64,000 nucleotides of DNA from Isoperla grammatica (Eukaryota; Arthropoda; Insecta; Plecoptera; Perlodidae). This document shows positions 46,375-60,284 of the stretch, one piece after another (within the stretch, counting starts at the first letter, position 1; each line of letters opens with the position of its first letter). The stretch lies in NCBI GenBank assembly GCA_945910005.1, contig OX246738.1, positions 20,283,458-20,347,457 on the forward strand, written 5' to 3'. The notes beneath the pieces are model-generated. The model searched no databases. It saw only the letters and a program-made list of their open reading frames with translations, and had not been told where the DNA came from. The translations under genes and the position numbers were made by a program.

Positions 46375-49300
46375 GTAAGTACACTTGGATATTATAAGTT
46401 AAGCGTATACGCAACCACACAGACCTCCACAAACATTATGCATTTCCGTTTTTTTTTTTCTTTATTATTAACAGTGCCAGCGAACGGTGTGTATTCCGCA
46501 ATTATCATACTTAATATATACTAATTTGAAGTTGACAGTTGAAAGCTATAGTAGTTAGGAGTGTTATTAAGAAAAATCATATGTTTTAAGATAACAGGCT
46601 TTAGACTAACAGTTTTATATGACGCAATTATTTATCAATTTATAATCAAGGTAATTAGAATTGATACGAAGAGTTTTAAGTAAAAATAACGATGTCGTCG
46701 TAGAATTTTAAGGGAAAACTGTGAATCTATCTATCATGATGTTGATGATTAATTATGTGGAGAAGAAAAAATTACATAATAAAGGCGTACTTAACTGTAA
46801 TGTCTTTGAAACAACCCATCATACTATTACAATCTCTAAGGTCTAAAAATGTACCTTACTTATGTTCATATCGGTCTTTCGAGTTTGGTTTAGTTTATTT
46901 TTCTTGCTTTGGTCACACCCAAGATCCAACGCAACCAAACCATTCACTGCAGTACACACGAACAATATTACATTAAGCGTAACATTCAGGAACATTAGAA
47001 AAATACATTATTATTATAATAATAAGTATTAATTAATGGTGGAATTATTTTCACATCTACCAAGCTTCATCCAGGTGTAGACTAACACATCCAACATATG
47101 GGGTTTTAGTCCCAGTTATGATTACAGAAAATAAAACATTAAGTCAGTCAGATAAAGGTGCGTGTGCGTGTGCGTGTGCGTGTATCAGTGTGTGTGTGTA
47201 TTATTTCTCCCCTGTCGTATATTTTACTAATGGAGTTGTTTTCTTCTGAACACTACGCAGCATCAGGTGGCACAAGTGGTTTGTAATTCCTTTGAAATTG
47301 CTGATGGATGTGCGTTTTGTTTACAACGAAAAGTTTACTTGTCAGTTTACGGGAAAACTCCACTTCACATCTGAAGCCATAAACTGTTCTCATCTACTGA
47401 CTGCATTTTTGGAAGAAACGAAAGCTTGTTCCATTTGTTTTAACTTTTCATGATACACCTTTAGAAACAATTCTTGACTTTTCTGTTTAACTTTTCTTAA
47501 TGTTTACATAAACTATTTAAAGAGTGTTTAAGGCACTTTTCAATCGAACTCGCTTTCACGGAATGTTTTTTGGTGGCAATTTATAAAGATATGGAAGACA
47601 TTTTTACATTAACTCAAATGAAAATATTTGTGTATATATACTATTTATTTGAGTGCTCGTTGTTTCCTTCGCGGGTTTTGATTATGTATGTGCGAATGTG
47701 TAAGTGTCATAATGTTGTTAATTAAGCATGTATCTTTTGTTTGAAAAGAAACGCCACTAAATATTGAATAGCTCGTTCAAAATGGTTTCTAGTTTGTGAA
47801 AACGTTTATCATTCGTTCTCTTGCACACATCCAAGGTCCTGGCTCAGTCTTAGGTTCTGACTAACTTCAATCTTATATGGAAATGTGTCAACCAGGGCGT
47901 CTCAAAATAAGCTGTAGTTGCACATCACTGTAAATCAGGCACGCCTGAAATCATAAAATCTAACATAATCTTTGAAACAGGTTAATTTTAATAATACATT
48001 TACGATACAATAAAATGTAGAGAGATGTTAGACTATGTATTCAAAGGAAAAAACATAATAACTTTTAGAGGAGACTTATTTGAGAGTAGGTACTTTGTTA
48101 TAAAACTGTACGTAAGAAGTGCTCATTTATTAAAGAAACACCGTTAACTTTTGTTGTAAAATAAGTACAGTAAACATTACATAAAACGTAAAATATCAAA
48201 GCTTTAATTAAAATATATAGTTTATGTTTTAATGAAGCATCGTGCATGCTCTGTTTTCCATATCACAAAGAATGGTGAAGCAACGTTCCTGTGGTCTTAA
48301 GAGAAAATGAGTATTTTGCCTAAAGGAAAATGAAAATAAACGAGACAGGAAATTGGATGTATCTACATTGAGCTTTCTCTTTATTCCCGTATACTTTAAG
48401 CATTCCTTTGAGATCCTTTTGTGGCTTCAAAGTTATAATTTATGTTTAATTTCCTTTATCAGTCTGGCTGAAAGGGATCGGCTGGATCAAATTATTTTAC
48501 TGGCTAAAACTCAACGATTCTATTATTGTGTTTAGTATACGTTTATGTTAGCTTACTTAATTAAGGATTATTGGAAACAAGAGAGAATAAATACAATAAC
48601 AAATACCCCCTTTTGAGTGGTATACTTGTATATTGTCTGATAAACTTGTTATTATGTTGATACCATTGAAATCACGTGCATTCCGTATGGTGGTGATTTC
48701 GAAAAACTGTGCTTAGAAAAAACAAAATATAATAATAAGCGTATGATAGTCTGCAATTTATGTGCACCGTACTGAAGATAATATAAAAACATGTATATTG
48801 ACTAGGTTGCAGAGTAGTATTGTAGCTCTATGGTTTTATTTAGATCATATAGTTATAGTTGGTACGTACAGACCAGTACACCTATAAAGTCGAATCTTTC
48901 GACAAACTAAGATAATGTTATATATGATTGTGTCAGTGATCTGAGCAAAAACAAGTAATGTGCTGTTCTCTTTCCCTTCTCCTTGTTTTCGACCATGTTT
49001 TAATTATCCTACAAATTTAGTCTCTCACTTGATGGTTTTAAATCTCTCGCAACCAAGTTGAGTAAATAAAAGCGTTAATGGTACAAAATATAAAGCTCTT
49101 GTGTATTTATCCAACTCCATAAAAGCTGCCTGCATACAGTAGATGTGCGAAACGCTAACCTTTCATTGTTTAAAATTTTCTCTAACGGGGCTTCATACGG
49201 CTCTTCCAACACTTCATGCTCCCCGGCTGTACTTCCATTTTTTAAAATGATTATAACAAAATGGAATGTCATGTTCATCCAGCTCTTTGGCCAACTTTGA

Positions 49301-52135
49301 TCTTGTATCATTCATGGCCATCTGCCTTGTGTTGTAGCAATTAGCTATGCATGCTGTATGCCTATGTAGTTACCTGAGGCGTCGCACTAAGGCTGGCATC
49401 CCGCTCAACCTTTGAAGCAAGGTACGTTAGCGGCGTTGGCCCCTGGGGAGGCATTTGACTTGTCAGTTCGGGATGGTGTATAAGCTGAGCCTTTGTTGTT
49501 TCATTTCATGACTTGCTGTTGTATATTACATTTTACCACTTTTCATCCTTCGGCCTCTGGATTAAGAGATCACCTTAAATCTCGTGTTACTAATTGCCTG
49601 GTAGTAAGTGCGTAGCAATAGGTTTCACTTCCAAAGTTATTCACAATGGAGCTCGTTTACTGAATAAAACGTTCCACACACACTAAACATAATAATGATA
49701 CTGTGTTTAATACTAAAGTGAATCGTACAAGATTTACAATGTTGCTTAAGAAGCTGAGACCTTAGTATATAGTTGGATATTACAGTATAATTATTGCCAC
49801 TTTAGTATTCATATGTATAGTATAACATCTATCTCCGTCTTGATACTAACAAAGCAGCATATACCACGGTTAAGCATTGAGTGTTACATAATTATTAGGA
49901 AGATGTCTTGTATTTTTGTATTTATGTTTGTATTTACATAAGCTACGCACGTGTTTTGTGTGCGCGATGTTGTAACAGGCACGTTAGTTCTTTGAGAAAG
50001 TCTAATGAGTAATACTATTATAAACAGCGTGTTTAAGTAACTCATTATTCATATGATAGAAGCAAAAACATCAGCCATAAATCAAGTAGGATTAGTTAAT
50101 ATTCTCTTATTCCTTACAAAGCGACACGAAAGAGTACTAAACTGTGATACTAACATATTGTTATAGAATAGCAGGAAATCAGCTGCAAATAAAAACCAAA
50201 GCGTTTCATTAATAGGGATTTCACCTCTAAATAGTGCAATCACATTTAGTGTGTAATGTTTTTGTGCAATTGTTTTTGTTGTTTACCGTACGAATCTGGG
50301 GCAATCAGTGGCCAACATAGGCTACAGTTGAAGCTTATAGACGGGCAACTAGGCCACTGAACACAATACACATTTCAACACTCAACCCCACCTTAGTTGT
50401 TTTCCATGTTGACCCTAAACAGAGACAAATACGAGTAGTCACATTCAACAGTGGAAGATATGTTCTTAAGTGTCTAAAAATCCAACAAAATAAAATACAT
50501 AACCAATACAAAAACTAACCGTGTTAGATAACTTTCGTTATAAAAAAGAGACTCAAAATAAATAATACTCGTGAATAAATGGACTGAAACGAAATATCTG
50601 TCATTCATTCAAACAGCAACGGGAAAAACGTGAATGCGTGGATATAAGGGACTGACTAGCACTAACGTATGTTTTATTTTTGTTCTCATATACAAAACAG
50701 ACGACCAAATGCCTAACCGAATACATTAAAGTAATGAAAACTTCTTTTATTGTTTTTCAGATTTCTTCATTCAAATATCTTAATTAATAGTAAAATACTT
50801 GAATACATATGTCATTGCAATGATTAAATGATTTGGAGGTAGAGCAAGATTGTAACAGTGTAAATTTTACAGTTCTGTTTATAGATGAACAGATATGCTA
50901 TGAAAAATTGAACGTGGAGTATCACACACAAGTTCGTCTTTAGAATGTGGTGTTGTAAATTGACAGAGAAAACGTGAACAAGCTGTTAAAAAATTTCAAA
51001 TATGGCAGATAAACATTATTTTTAACGATGTTATGCTCGTGACGCTCGTTACTAACATACACTTCATTCCTTTCCCCGTACATTTCTATTGGCTACTACT
51101 TGTGTAGCAAGTTACCCACGCACGCAAATAGCGAAATAGCTCTCTCCCGAATCTGAGTAGTTTCTGTCAATCGCTAATAAAACTGTGTCGGTTCACAAGA
51201 GTGGCCCACTGTAATTTAATTTCCACGCTAACCGCAATCAGAGTCAAACGTGATCTATCAATCATTATGATGGAACGTCAGCAATTTCTATCAGTTAATA
51301 AATTGCCTTGCTCCAAAAATAATGTCCGGCATTGCTTTATTAGTGGGACAATATTCTAAAATTTACGTTTTATTTATTTGTTTTATTAGTTTTGCTTCTC
51401 TTCTAATTATTTTGTATTTTAATCGTTATTTAAAGGCATGTTTAAATGTTTATCTCAGCTGTTAATCAGAGCGTTTCTAATATGAATTAAACAGACAAAT
51501 AACACTTCCACCGAAAGATTGTTTTAAGAAATACTTTTCATAACAAACAAAATACCCAGAAAATAAACACCAGTACATAAACATTAAAGATTTACATCCA
51601 AATTTGTGGAATCTGGCAAGAAAATGTAGACCAGCATTAGCAAGTTTACAAATACTTGTTAAGGTTAAAAAATGGATGGGATAAAGTTTTTCGTTAAACC
51701 ATATTTGTTTGGAAAATTTCTTACCAGGCTCATATTAATTGTATTAGATGGATATAAACTACACACACAGTTCGTACAGTAATGTGAAGGGATTTAAATA
51801 AATATGATGTTTGGTGCATTTGTTTCAAGTGCTACACTCATATTGAAGCGTGCAGATTTTTATTTTTAAAATTTATACTTATCTATATACTATGTGATGG
51901 TTGGTAATATGTTGTCAGACTTACTACTTCCTGCACCTGGTGTGTTTTTTGTTTTGTTATATATCTGCTGTATTATTATGTTTTTATTATCCATACTGAT
52001 ACATTGTATGTATATTTATTTCTTTAAGCAGTATTTTATAGCTAAAAGTTTGGGGGGGAGGAGAAAACTTAGGTTCAAAACTGACGAACTTGTAAAAAAA
52101 AAAAAAATATATAAATAAAGCATGTACTACTATAA
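46375..52135. other. Long AT-rich stretch, possibly intron
   Basis: Follows the 46375 donor, and no further convincing exon is seen. It contains an alternating GCGTGT/GT microsatellite at 47157-47200, and short frames at 46755-46976 and 49075-49311 (minus) of no recognised family. A GC-richer patch at 49370-49460 has a donor-like CAAGGTACGT but no matching acceptor and open frame. Confidence 0.45.
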
Positions 52136-52142
52136 TTTTATT

Positions 52143-52173
<31 letters not shown>

Positions 52174-52208
52174 TCATTATTATTATTAATAATATTAGTA
52201 TTATTATG

Positions 52209-52253
<45 letters not shown>

Positions 52254-52283
52254 ATTATTATTATTATTATTATTATCATTGTA
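52136..52283 (+). repeat. (TTA)n microsatellite, interrupted
   Basis: About 145 bp of TTA/ATT repeat with scattered substitutions (TTATCA, AATATTAG, ATGAG). It directly precedes a CpG-rich patch. Confidence 0.95.
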
Positions 52284-52339
52284 TAATATGTTGACTGATG
52301 AGTGATGGCGTTCCCCTAACTCACGGGAAAGTCCGGTAA

Positions 52340-52620
52340 TTGAACCGAAATAATTGCCTGTTAAATAGCGCGAGCGAAGTTGTGCCCTCTGTACTTCACG
52401 TGTTTGACCCTAGGCGAGCGCCAGAGAACAGCAACATTGAAACACGGCTGGTCCGTTAGGATAATTAGCCATTCGCGTTACTTGGTCTGTTCAATCCAGA
52501 GTTGCGCTCTCCGCGCTCCCTCCCGGCAACTGAGCTAACTGCTCTGTGTTGGCGGTCTCGGTCAAGCCTGCGGCGTAAGTTTCCGACCAACTAGCTCTCG
52601 TGCTCTTTCCTCGCCATTAA
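52340..52620 (+). promoter_or_regulatory. CpG-rich patch with consensus splice donor
   Basis: GC- and CpG-rich compared with its flanks, with GCGCGAGCG and CTCTCCGCGCTCCCTCCCGG motifs. It ends at a consensus donor, CGGC then GTAAGT (GT at 52575-52576). From a possible acceptor (TTCAATCCAG, 52489-52498), one frame (LRSPRSLPATELTALCWRSR...) is open to the donor. Its composition looks like a leader rather than a protein. It may be an alternative promoter with a 5' non-coding exon. No start-site motif was secured. Confidence 0.3.
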
Positions 52621-55171
52621 ATAAAAACACCAACTGCTCCTTTGTTTTGTGTGCTTTACTCTAATGGGAGCTGCGGGCGAACCTGTACAAAGTTCTCACA
52701 ACGCGAACACCGCTATCGTTTCGAGGCCAAAACAGAATATACAACAAAGACCCTTTACACTAAGTTGGATTTAAGTTAACTAATACCTGTGTTTGACTGT
52801 AAGTATCAGATAACTTATTTACCTCGGTTCCATGTTACTGGTTCCAAATCATCTGCAGATGTACTCTCGTTCCTCAAACTAGAAAGGCCGTCCTTGTTTT
52901 CGTTTGAGTCGATTCAATATCGAACTTTCTCAAAACTTGAGACAAATATTTTGTCTTTATGATAGATATTTCAAGTGGGCTATAAATGTGAATAGTGAAA
53001 TGGCATGAGTTATACCACGCCATCTATCTATCAATCTATCAATGCGTGGTATTGGTCTAGCGCAGAATTAAAGTGGAGCGTGACCACCCATAAACCGCAT
53101 ATCTCCACCATTGCGAGAGCTGCGTTATCAATCATTGTCGACAACACATGAATAATTTGGTTACGCGATAAAGCGACAAGAAAAATGCAATCGTAATTCG
53201 ATCTCATAACGCTAGGATATCGATGCTACATATAGATGCGTCATCAGTAAGCTAATGGTCTTGTTCACCATGGCTCGCTAGAGAGACTGGCAAGGGATGT
53301 GCCCCATTGTGTTAACAAATGTTCGATTATCAAAAGATACCAGGTTTGGAAAATATCTGCAATTACAATCAGTAACAATTATCGCACAAAGCCTTGATTC
53401 CAAATTGTTGCCAATGGTTCGGTGGTTTTGTATGGCTTCCTACTTCAAATTTAGAAGTTCTTAGTTTCATTTCCAGATTCGAGCTGGTCTATTGTTTTAA
53501 CTTTTAAAAATGCTTCAAGTAAATTACATCATATTTTTGGGAAAAAACTCATTTATGTCAAAAAAGAAATTTTAATCTGAATCAGAATCTCCCTCTCGAG
53601 GAAAGTACTGTCAAAGTCAATAAAAGAGTTCTCGGTGAAACTTCTTTATTGACTCTGTTACTATGCTACATGTCTGTTTGCAGAAGAATATTATCAATTA
53701 TTCTATTATTAACACGTTGTTTGCTTGAGGGGGTCTCAAAACGCAGAGCGGACAAAAACTCTTGTCTTTCTTCTGTTGTACTATGTAATAAAACTAACCT
53801 TAAAATAAACTCTCCATATAATTGAAGCTATTATTTATAACAAGTTGGGTATCTGACTTCACTTCACACTCGGAAGTATAAAACATTAAGAAACTGTTAA
53901 ATGAGATCTGACCAGAAGTAAGCATACACACACGAACAATACTTTGTACCAACTGGCACATTTTACCTCATATCAATTCGAGTGGTTGTATTTACTTCCA
54001 TTAGATAATACACATCTGTGTTGCTTATCCCAGATATGACAAGTAGGCCTTATATACTCTGAACATAAAGAGTCTTACATTATGCAAATAAATCGATCTA
54101 TACTCCGTTTTGACCAATGTGGAATGTTCAACCAATGTTCAATCAATTCCGTTAAAATGCAGGTGCTGCAACTTATTATGTATAACATTAATATAAATAA
54201 TCACGTGCCAACATCGTATCACCTCGCGGTTAATGACAATGATGTAATGATGTAATGATGTTAAATATTACTTTGAGCTGTCAATGAAAAACCACGACGT
54301 ACCAAACAATATGGCGTACTCACTGGCTACTTCCTATATATGTGCATCACATCACAATAGAATAATATGCATCGTGTTTAGATTTAACTAAACATTCTCT
54401 AAGTTTACAAAACGACAGCTATCTGAACAGATTAGAATCTTTATCTTTGAATTTGAACAGTTTCGTTAAGTGTGTGTACAAGTATGTGGAACTCATTACA
54501 TAATGCCAATGGCTGGTATTTACTAGCAATTTATTTCATTATTTATTATTTTTAACAGTTGTTGAAACTGAGAGGATGACCAAATAGGGTATCATGCCCC
54601 AAACATATAGTGCCTAACATCCTTAACAAAATAATACATGAAACGTAGAAAAGTACACAAAATAATACGAATACTAATATAAAATAAAATATTACAGATA
54701 AAATAAATAGGCCAATTGCTTTTTTAAATTTTGAATGTGACAGAGCATGTATATCTATAGTGAGGGAGAAGGTCCAAATCCTTGCGGCTCTGCAATAAAA
54801 CTATGGAAGGCGGAATTGGTGCGTGCAAATGGAGATATGATTGAATGCTATCACCAGACACCCGGGTCACGATAACCTAATCTAGAAACGCGTCGGGGGG
54901 GGGGGGGGTGAGGGAGGGGGAAGGAGCATCAAAGGCAACGGGAAAAGCTCTTTACAAAATTAATTACATTAAGGTGCGTGTACGGTTTTTACGATACTAA
55001 AAGGAAGTTCAGCAATCAATGTTTTTAATACCCCAACATGTTATGTTGTGGTTGAGGGTTGTCACATGACCCCAGGCTAGGAAAACACCCCCCACTGTGA
55101 TACATCCGGTACTTGTGACGCACGGTCGGGAATCTTCGTTGTTCGTGTTTCACTAATTGCTCCCCCCACAG
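52621..55171. other. Non-coding stretch
   Basis: Contains a 9-bp inverted repeat ATACCACGC/GCGTGGTAT (53012-53020 and 53044-53052), a poly-G tract of about 14 G at 54896-54909, and otherwise unique AT-rich DNA. Confidence 0.45.
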
Positions 55172-55373
55172 CTCAGGACCGCGGTTAATGGGCCCAACGA
55201 CGAGATGCCTATTTAACATGGGCATACGTTCTTGTGCAGGACACTGTATATTAGATGGGAGACTTAATTTCGTTTCTTGTGAAAACGAGAAAATACATTT
55301 TAGTGCAGAGACAAAAGATGAAGCGACAAGCTTAAGCAAGAAATTCCGTCTTTCGAGGAGAGGTCTAACTTAA
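55172..55373 (+). CDS. Possible terminal exon, unrecognised
   Basis: A good acceptor (TTGCTCCCCCCACAG, AG at 55170-55171) precedes a frame that stays open for 66 codons from 55173 to TAA at 55371-55373. It reads SGPRLMGPTTRCLFNMGIRS... and ends ...KKFRLSRRGLT. The minus strand is open here too (55025-55339), so part of the openness may be due to composition. No family recognised. Confidence 0.22.
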
Positions 55374-58293
55374 TCAATGGGATGTGGTGGGTGCTTTGAG
55401 CGGCCTGAGAGGTCGATGTCATGGTTTCATGGAATAACACATAAAGCTCATCTTAAAGTTTATCAATACAGGAGGTTTACCTGTATATCGGAGAGTATCA
55501 TATAGTAAATATTATGATATATTTTTTTAAGAGAGTTTCCCTGGGAAGATCTTTTCACATGGACTGCTGGACAAACAGCCACATCGCTGATCTCCGCTCC
55601 TGTATCAACAAAGTGAATACCCAGCCTTTTAGTAATTCACTTCTTCTGGAAGTTTATCGCCTCTGCAATGTTCAAGATTTAGAAATACTTTTCAAAGGGT
55701 CTCTTTACTGTTTGAGAACTACGTTACTCGAGGGGATCAGACAATGTAATGCTTTTGAGCTTGGTGACGTCTTGTGCACAATGTTATGTTATGGCATCAG
55801 GAAGACTGAATAGGCGAGGACAAATTAATAATAGTAATTGAAGTCTTGTGGTGGGCGATAACGTGAAAGAGAGAAGCGTAGGGGGATATCCGACTGTTGA
55901 TTAACCGATAGATGCTGCCAATTTAATCTACAAACAAATTTCTCTCGATACTTTTCACAATTTTCAATTTAAAGTTTCTTATAAGATATACTTTTTGAAT
56001 TATCTCTAATGCTGTTATATATTGTAGGCACTAATAGGCAAATGATGTATCCATTTAAACAAAATCAATTAATAAAAATACATTTTCTTTTAGCTATGTT
56101 TTAGGATCCCTCACAATGCTCTGCTCACACATTCTGTATTTTTTTATGTTTTTATTATCTAAATTGCATAAACAATTTTAAGGAGGAAGGAAAACATTCA
56201 TATTTAGTTTACAAGGAGGAAATAAGCCGGTGCAGGATAACGTTATGATTAAGTTAATTCTTTGACATGCTAAACATACTTCTTAAGTTAATGCTTTGAC
56301 ATGCTAAACATACTTCACGTCCTAGCTCAGCTTTAATTTGGAACGTTCAGAACTTTAAGTATTGTCTTTGCTTAAGACAGATTAAAATTTTAAATCCCAT
56401 TGCAAGACCGTGTCTTAGCAAGTGGGTATACAAGAATTCTTTTTTAAGTGGCCTTAAAATGGTAGTGTTGCTTGAGTGCCGTAACGAATCTGAATAAAAT
56501 CACAAGCGTCTTGCCCTGGGTGAGTTCCTATTTAACTCAGAGTGAAACATATCTTACACTTGAGAGATTCGTGGAGAATCAGACTGGGATCCAGTACATA
56601 ATTAATCACTTCTATTAATTTATACCAATTTATGTTGTCTTTCTTCAAATTTTGAAACAAATAATGTTCCCAAGATGTGACTAAATATTTCTTTCCTAAA
56701 AATATTTTATTTTTAATTAATAAACGCAGTTTAATTTTTACTTTTAATCTAATAAAGACTGCTGCGTGTGATTATTTAGATCATAGAATAAGGTAAGGAT
56801 TGTTTGTTGTAACATTGTAAAAATCAGATTTAAAGTACGATAATGCTTAATTGGAAATTAATAAATATTTGTCGCCGATATCAACTACGAATAATTGTAA
56901 TCACATCATTTTCAAGACAATATTAATGAGGTGTTGATTTAGAAAAAAATCTACAAAACTAGGTACTGTACGGCCACAAGCACAAATACGTAAACAAGTT
57001 GAATAAAGTACAAGTTGCCTTCATATAGTTTCAAATGTTTGTGCTATGCGGTAACGATTTTTCTGTGAAACAAATTTACGTTACCTTACTTCCGTTGTTA
57101 TTAATGTTGTTGAGTTAATTTATTTCGTTATTACTCTTTTAACAAAATATCTTTTCTTTGTTTGTTGTTTAATTCTATCGTAACTTACAATAACATGCAA
57201 GTAGACAAGAAGTTATGACCCGCTAACGAGTGGGAATGACAGAAGACTTTAAAAGCTTTCTTTATTGAAACCTCGTTTCGCTTTCATTGATTATTTTAAA
57301 ATAATTAATCATTGTAAGAATGTTGACGGCGCGGAGACGACTTTCTTCGGATAATACTTCAATGAGTTATGGGTTTCAATAGGGGTAGATTGATCGCTGT
57401 GATGGAGCTCGCCGTAGTCGACGCAAAAATTACAAAAAAAAAACCACCTCCAAACCTCACGGTAAGGAATTGAAAGAAGCGTGCGCTCCATGCATATTAT
57501 TCATAATTACTCTTTATTGGAGCTTAAATCAAAGAACCAAGTTATACAAATAAATCACCTATTCGGAGATCAATAGAACTCAAAAATTCATATTGCGTCA
57601 TTAACGTCAACTAGCAAGACATTGGCTTAATATTTTGGGTCCGATGTCACAATAATTCAAATTACTTTGATACTTTTCATTCAAAGAGATGTACTGGTCG
57701 GTATTCAGTTGTGAAAGTGTGAAGAACAAAAATAGTGAATTCATGATACGAGTTGTGTATTTCTGTTTCGATAACGTCAGCTTGTTCTCATTTATTTATT
57801 AACAACATTCTAACAAGAAGTCGACCGTTAAGGTGCCTCGTACGATACGCCGAGCTACCCTAAACAAGATTAAAATCCAATATTTGGTTCAATAAATATT
57901 TAAATGACTGTCAGCTTAGAGTCGGTAAAATGTTTACGTGGGGGCTCTGTTGTATAGAATGTCTCGTGTGAAGGAATTCCAAAATTATATAATTATTCAT
58001 GCTTCACTTTCAGTTTTACATTTGCTTCCTTGTGCATTGTCTTTCAAATTTTCATTTTAATTATGATTTATTTATCTATAGCTTATGTTTTAACACATTA
58101 ATATTACTTATCGTGATATTTTCTTGTGTAATTGGCAAAAATTATATTTTCGCTTTTAGAATTGAGTTTTATCATTTTAATGTTAATAACATTATTATAG
58201 TTGTATTTAATCAAACACGCACTTTTTATTTGAAATCTACAAAATGAATGCAACGGAAATATTTACAAAAAATCGAAAGTGACGTAAAATAAA
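55374..58293. other. Non-coding stretch with a 34-bp tandem duplication
   Basis: A 34-bp unit (AAGTTAATTCTTTGACATGC...) occurs twice in tandem, at 56251-56284 and 56285-56318, with three differences. A 99-codon frame at 55514-55813 has several Cys residues (MDCWTNSHIADLRSC...) but no recognised domain or splice sites. Nothing else is supported. Confidence 0.45.
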
Positions 58294-58869
58294 ATGCACG
58301 ACTGTAGCACAACTTCTATGGCGCAGATCTCAATAACGAAAAACATGTCCAACTACTTTATCGACACAATCACAGCATATATCTTGATCATCCAGCAGAC
58401 ATTACACAAGTGCATTATTAAAATGTTTCCCCTGCACGTATCGTCAGAATGTCGTTTCGTTGAAAGAGTTCTGCGTCATATCATCCTCCTCAGCTGGCAT
58501 CGCTCGGCTCCATTCATCGCCCGATGCTACGACCTGATAGCTGGCGCTCTCCAGGGAGAAACAAGTGCAGCTTCCAAACCCTACATAAATATTCCAGTGT
58601 CCTTCTACGCGTCATCCACTCTTGATAGTCATACAGTCCGTTCTCTTCCACCTCTTTTGGCACTTGTGAATATCTACGATCCGTTTTATTTATTTATAAA
58701 CGCGCCACTTCAACATCTAGCCTGTAATATTGCAAAGCATTCGTCTTTGTGTATGGCTATGCTTGTACCGATAACCATGGCAGCAATTCGACGTGATCGG
58801 AATATGGAATTTACATATGAATACAGTTTGTCGAGTGGTGGCCGTAACGTGATCAATAATGCATATTGA
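58294..58869 (+). CDS. Hypothetical 191-codon open frame
   Basis: This is one of the longest non-repetitive open frames in the window, ATG at 58294 to TGA at 58867-58869, in a slightly GC-richer patch. It begins MHDCSTTSMAQISITKNMSN, has a hydrophobic run near residues 25-35, and has a Leu/Pro-rich stretch (SLPPLLALVNIYDPFYLFIN) in the middle. No domain, signal peptide or repeat is recognised. A frame of this length is only mildly unlikely by chance in 64 kb read in six frames. It may be an intronless gene or retrocopy, or not a gene. Confidence 0.2.
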   Translation: MHDCSTTSMAQISITKNMSNYFIDTITAYILIIQQTLHKCIIKMFPLHVSSECRFVERVLRHIILLSWHRSAPFIARCYDLIAGALQGETSAASKPYINIPVSFYASSTLDSHTVRSLPPLLALVNIYDPFYLFINAPLQHLACNIAKHSSLCMAMLVPITMAAIRRDRNMEFTYEYSLSSGGRNVINNAY

Positions 58870-60081
<1,212 letters not shown>

Positions 60082-60173
60082 GAACACAAGTAATTAGTCG
60101 GGTTTATATTAAGAAGCCGCGTATTAAACCGATTCTTTATACCTTTAGCATCACTTCCTGTGCTTCCCTGCAG

Positions 60174-60284
60174 TCCTACGGGACGCTGAATTCTACCCAA
60201 GCTTACAAGGCGGTGTATCCTCTAGCTAGAGATATAATCTGGATCATCTACCTCGCCTTTCTGTTCAGCTACTTACAAAGTTAG
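60174..60284 (+). CDS. Candidate terminal coding exon, family not recognised
   Basis: A strong acceptor with a pyrimidine-rich tract (CACTTCCTGTGCTTCCCTGCAG, quoted in two parts as CACTTCCTG and TGCTTCCCTGCAG; AG at 60172-60173) is followed by two usable frames. Frame 0 gives SYGTLNSTQAYKAVYPLARD, then a hydrophobic end (IIWIIYLAFLFSYLQS), stopping at TAG 60282-60284. The other, entered with one base from the 46317 exon, gives ILRDAEFYPSLQGGVSS and stops at TAG 60228-60230. A canonical AATAAA lies at 60854-60859 and may end the 3' UTR. I do not recognise either peptide. The splice signal is the main support. Confidence 0.42.
   Translation, partial: SYGTLNSTQAYKAVYPLARDIIWIIYLAFLFSYLQS

Noticed and set aside
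52290..52340. Hammerhead motif starting CTGATGA
   Set aside because: A possible GTGA/TCAC stem II follows, but two extra bases separate it from GAAA and there is no fitting stem III or NUH triplet.
55025..55339. Mitochondrial or rRNA insertion suggested by CCGCGGTTAATGGGCCC
   Set aside because: The surrounding sequence does not follow mitochondrial rRNA order, and both strands are open in ways rRNA would not explain.
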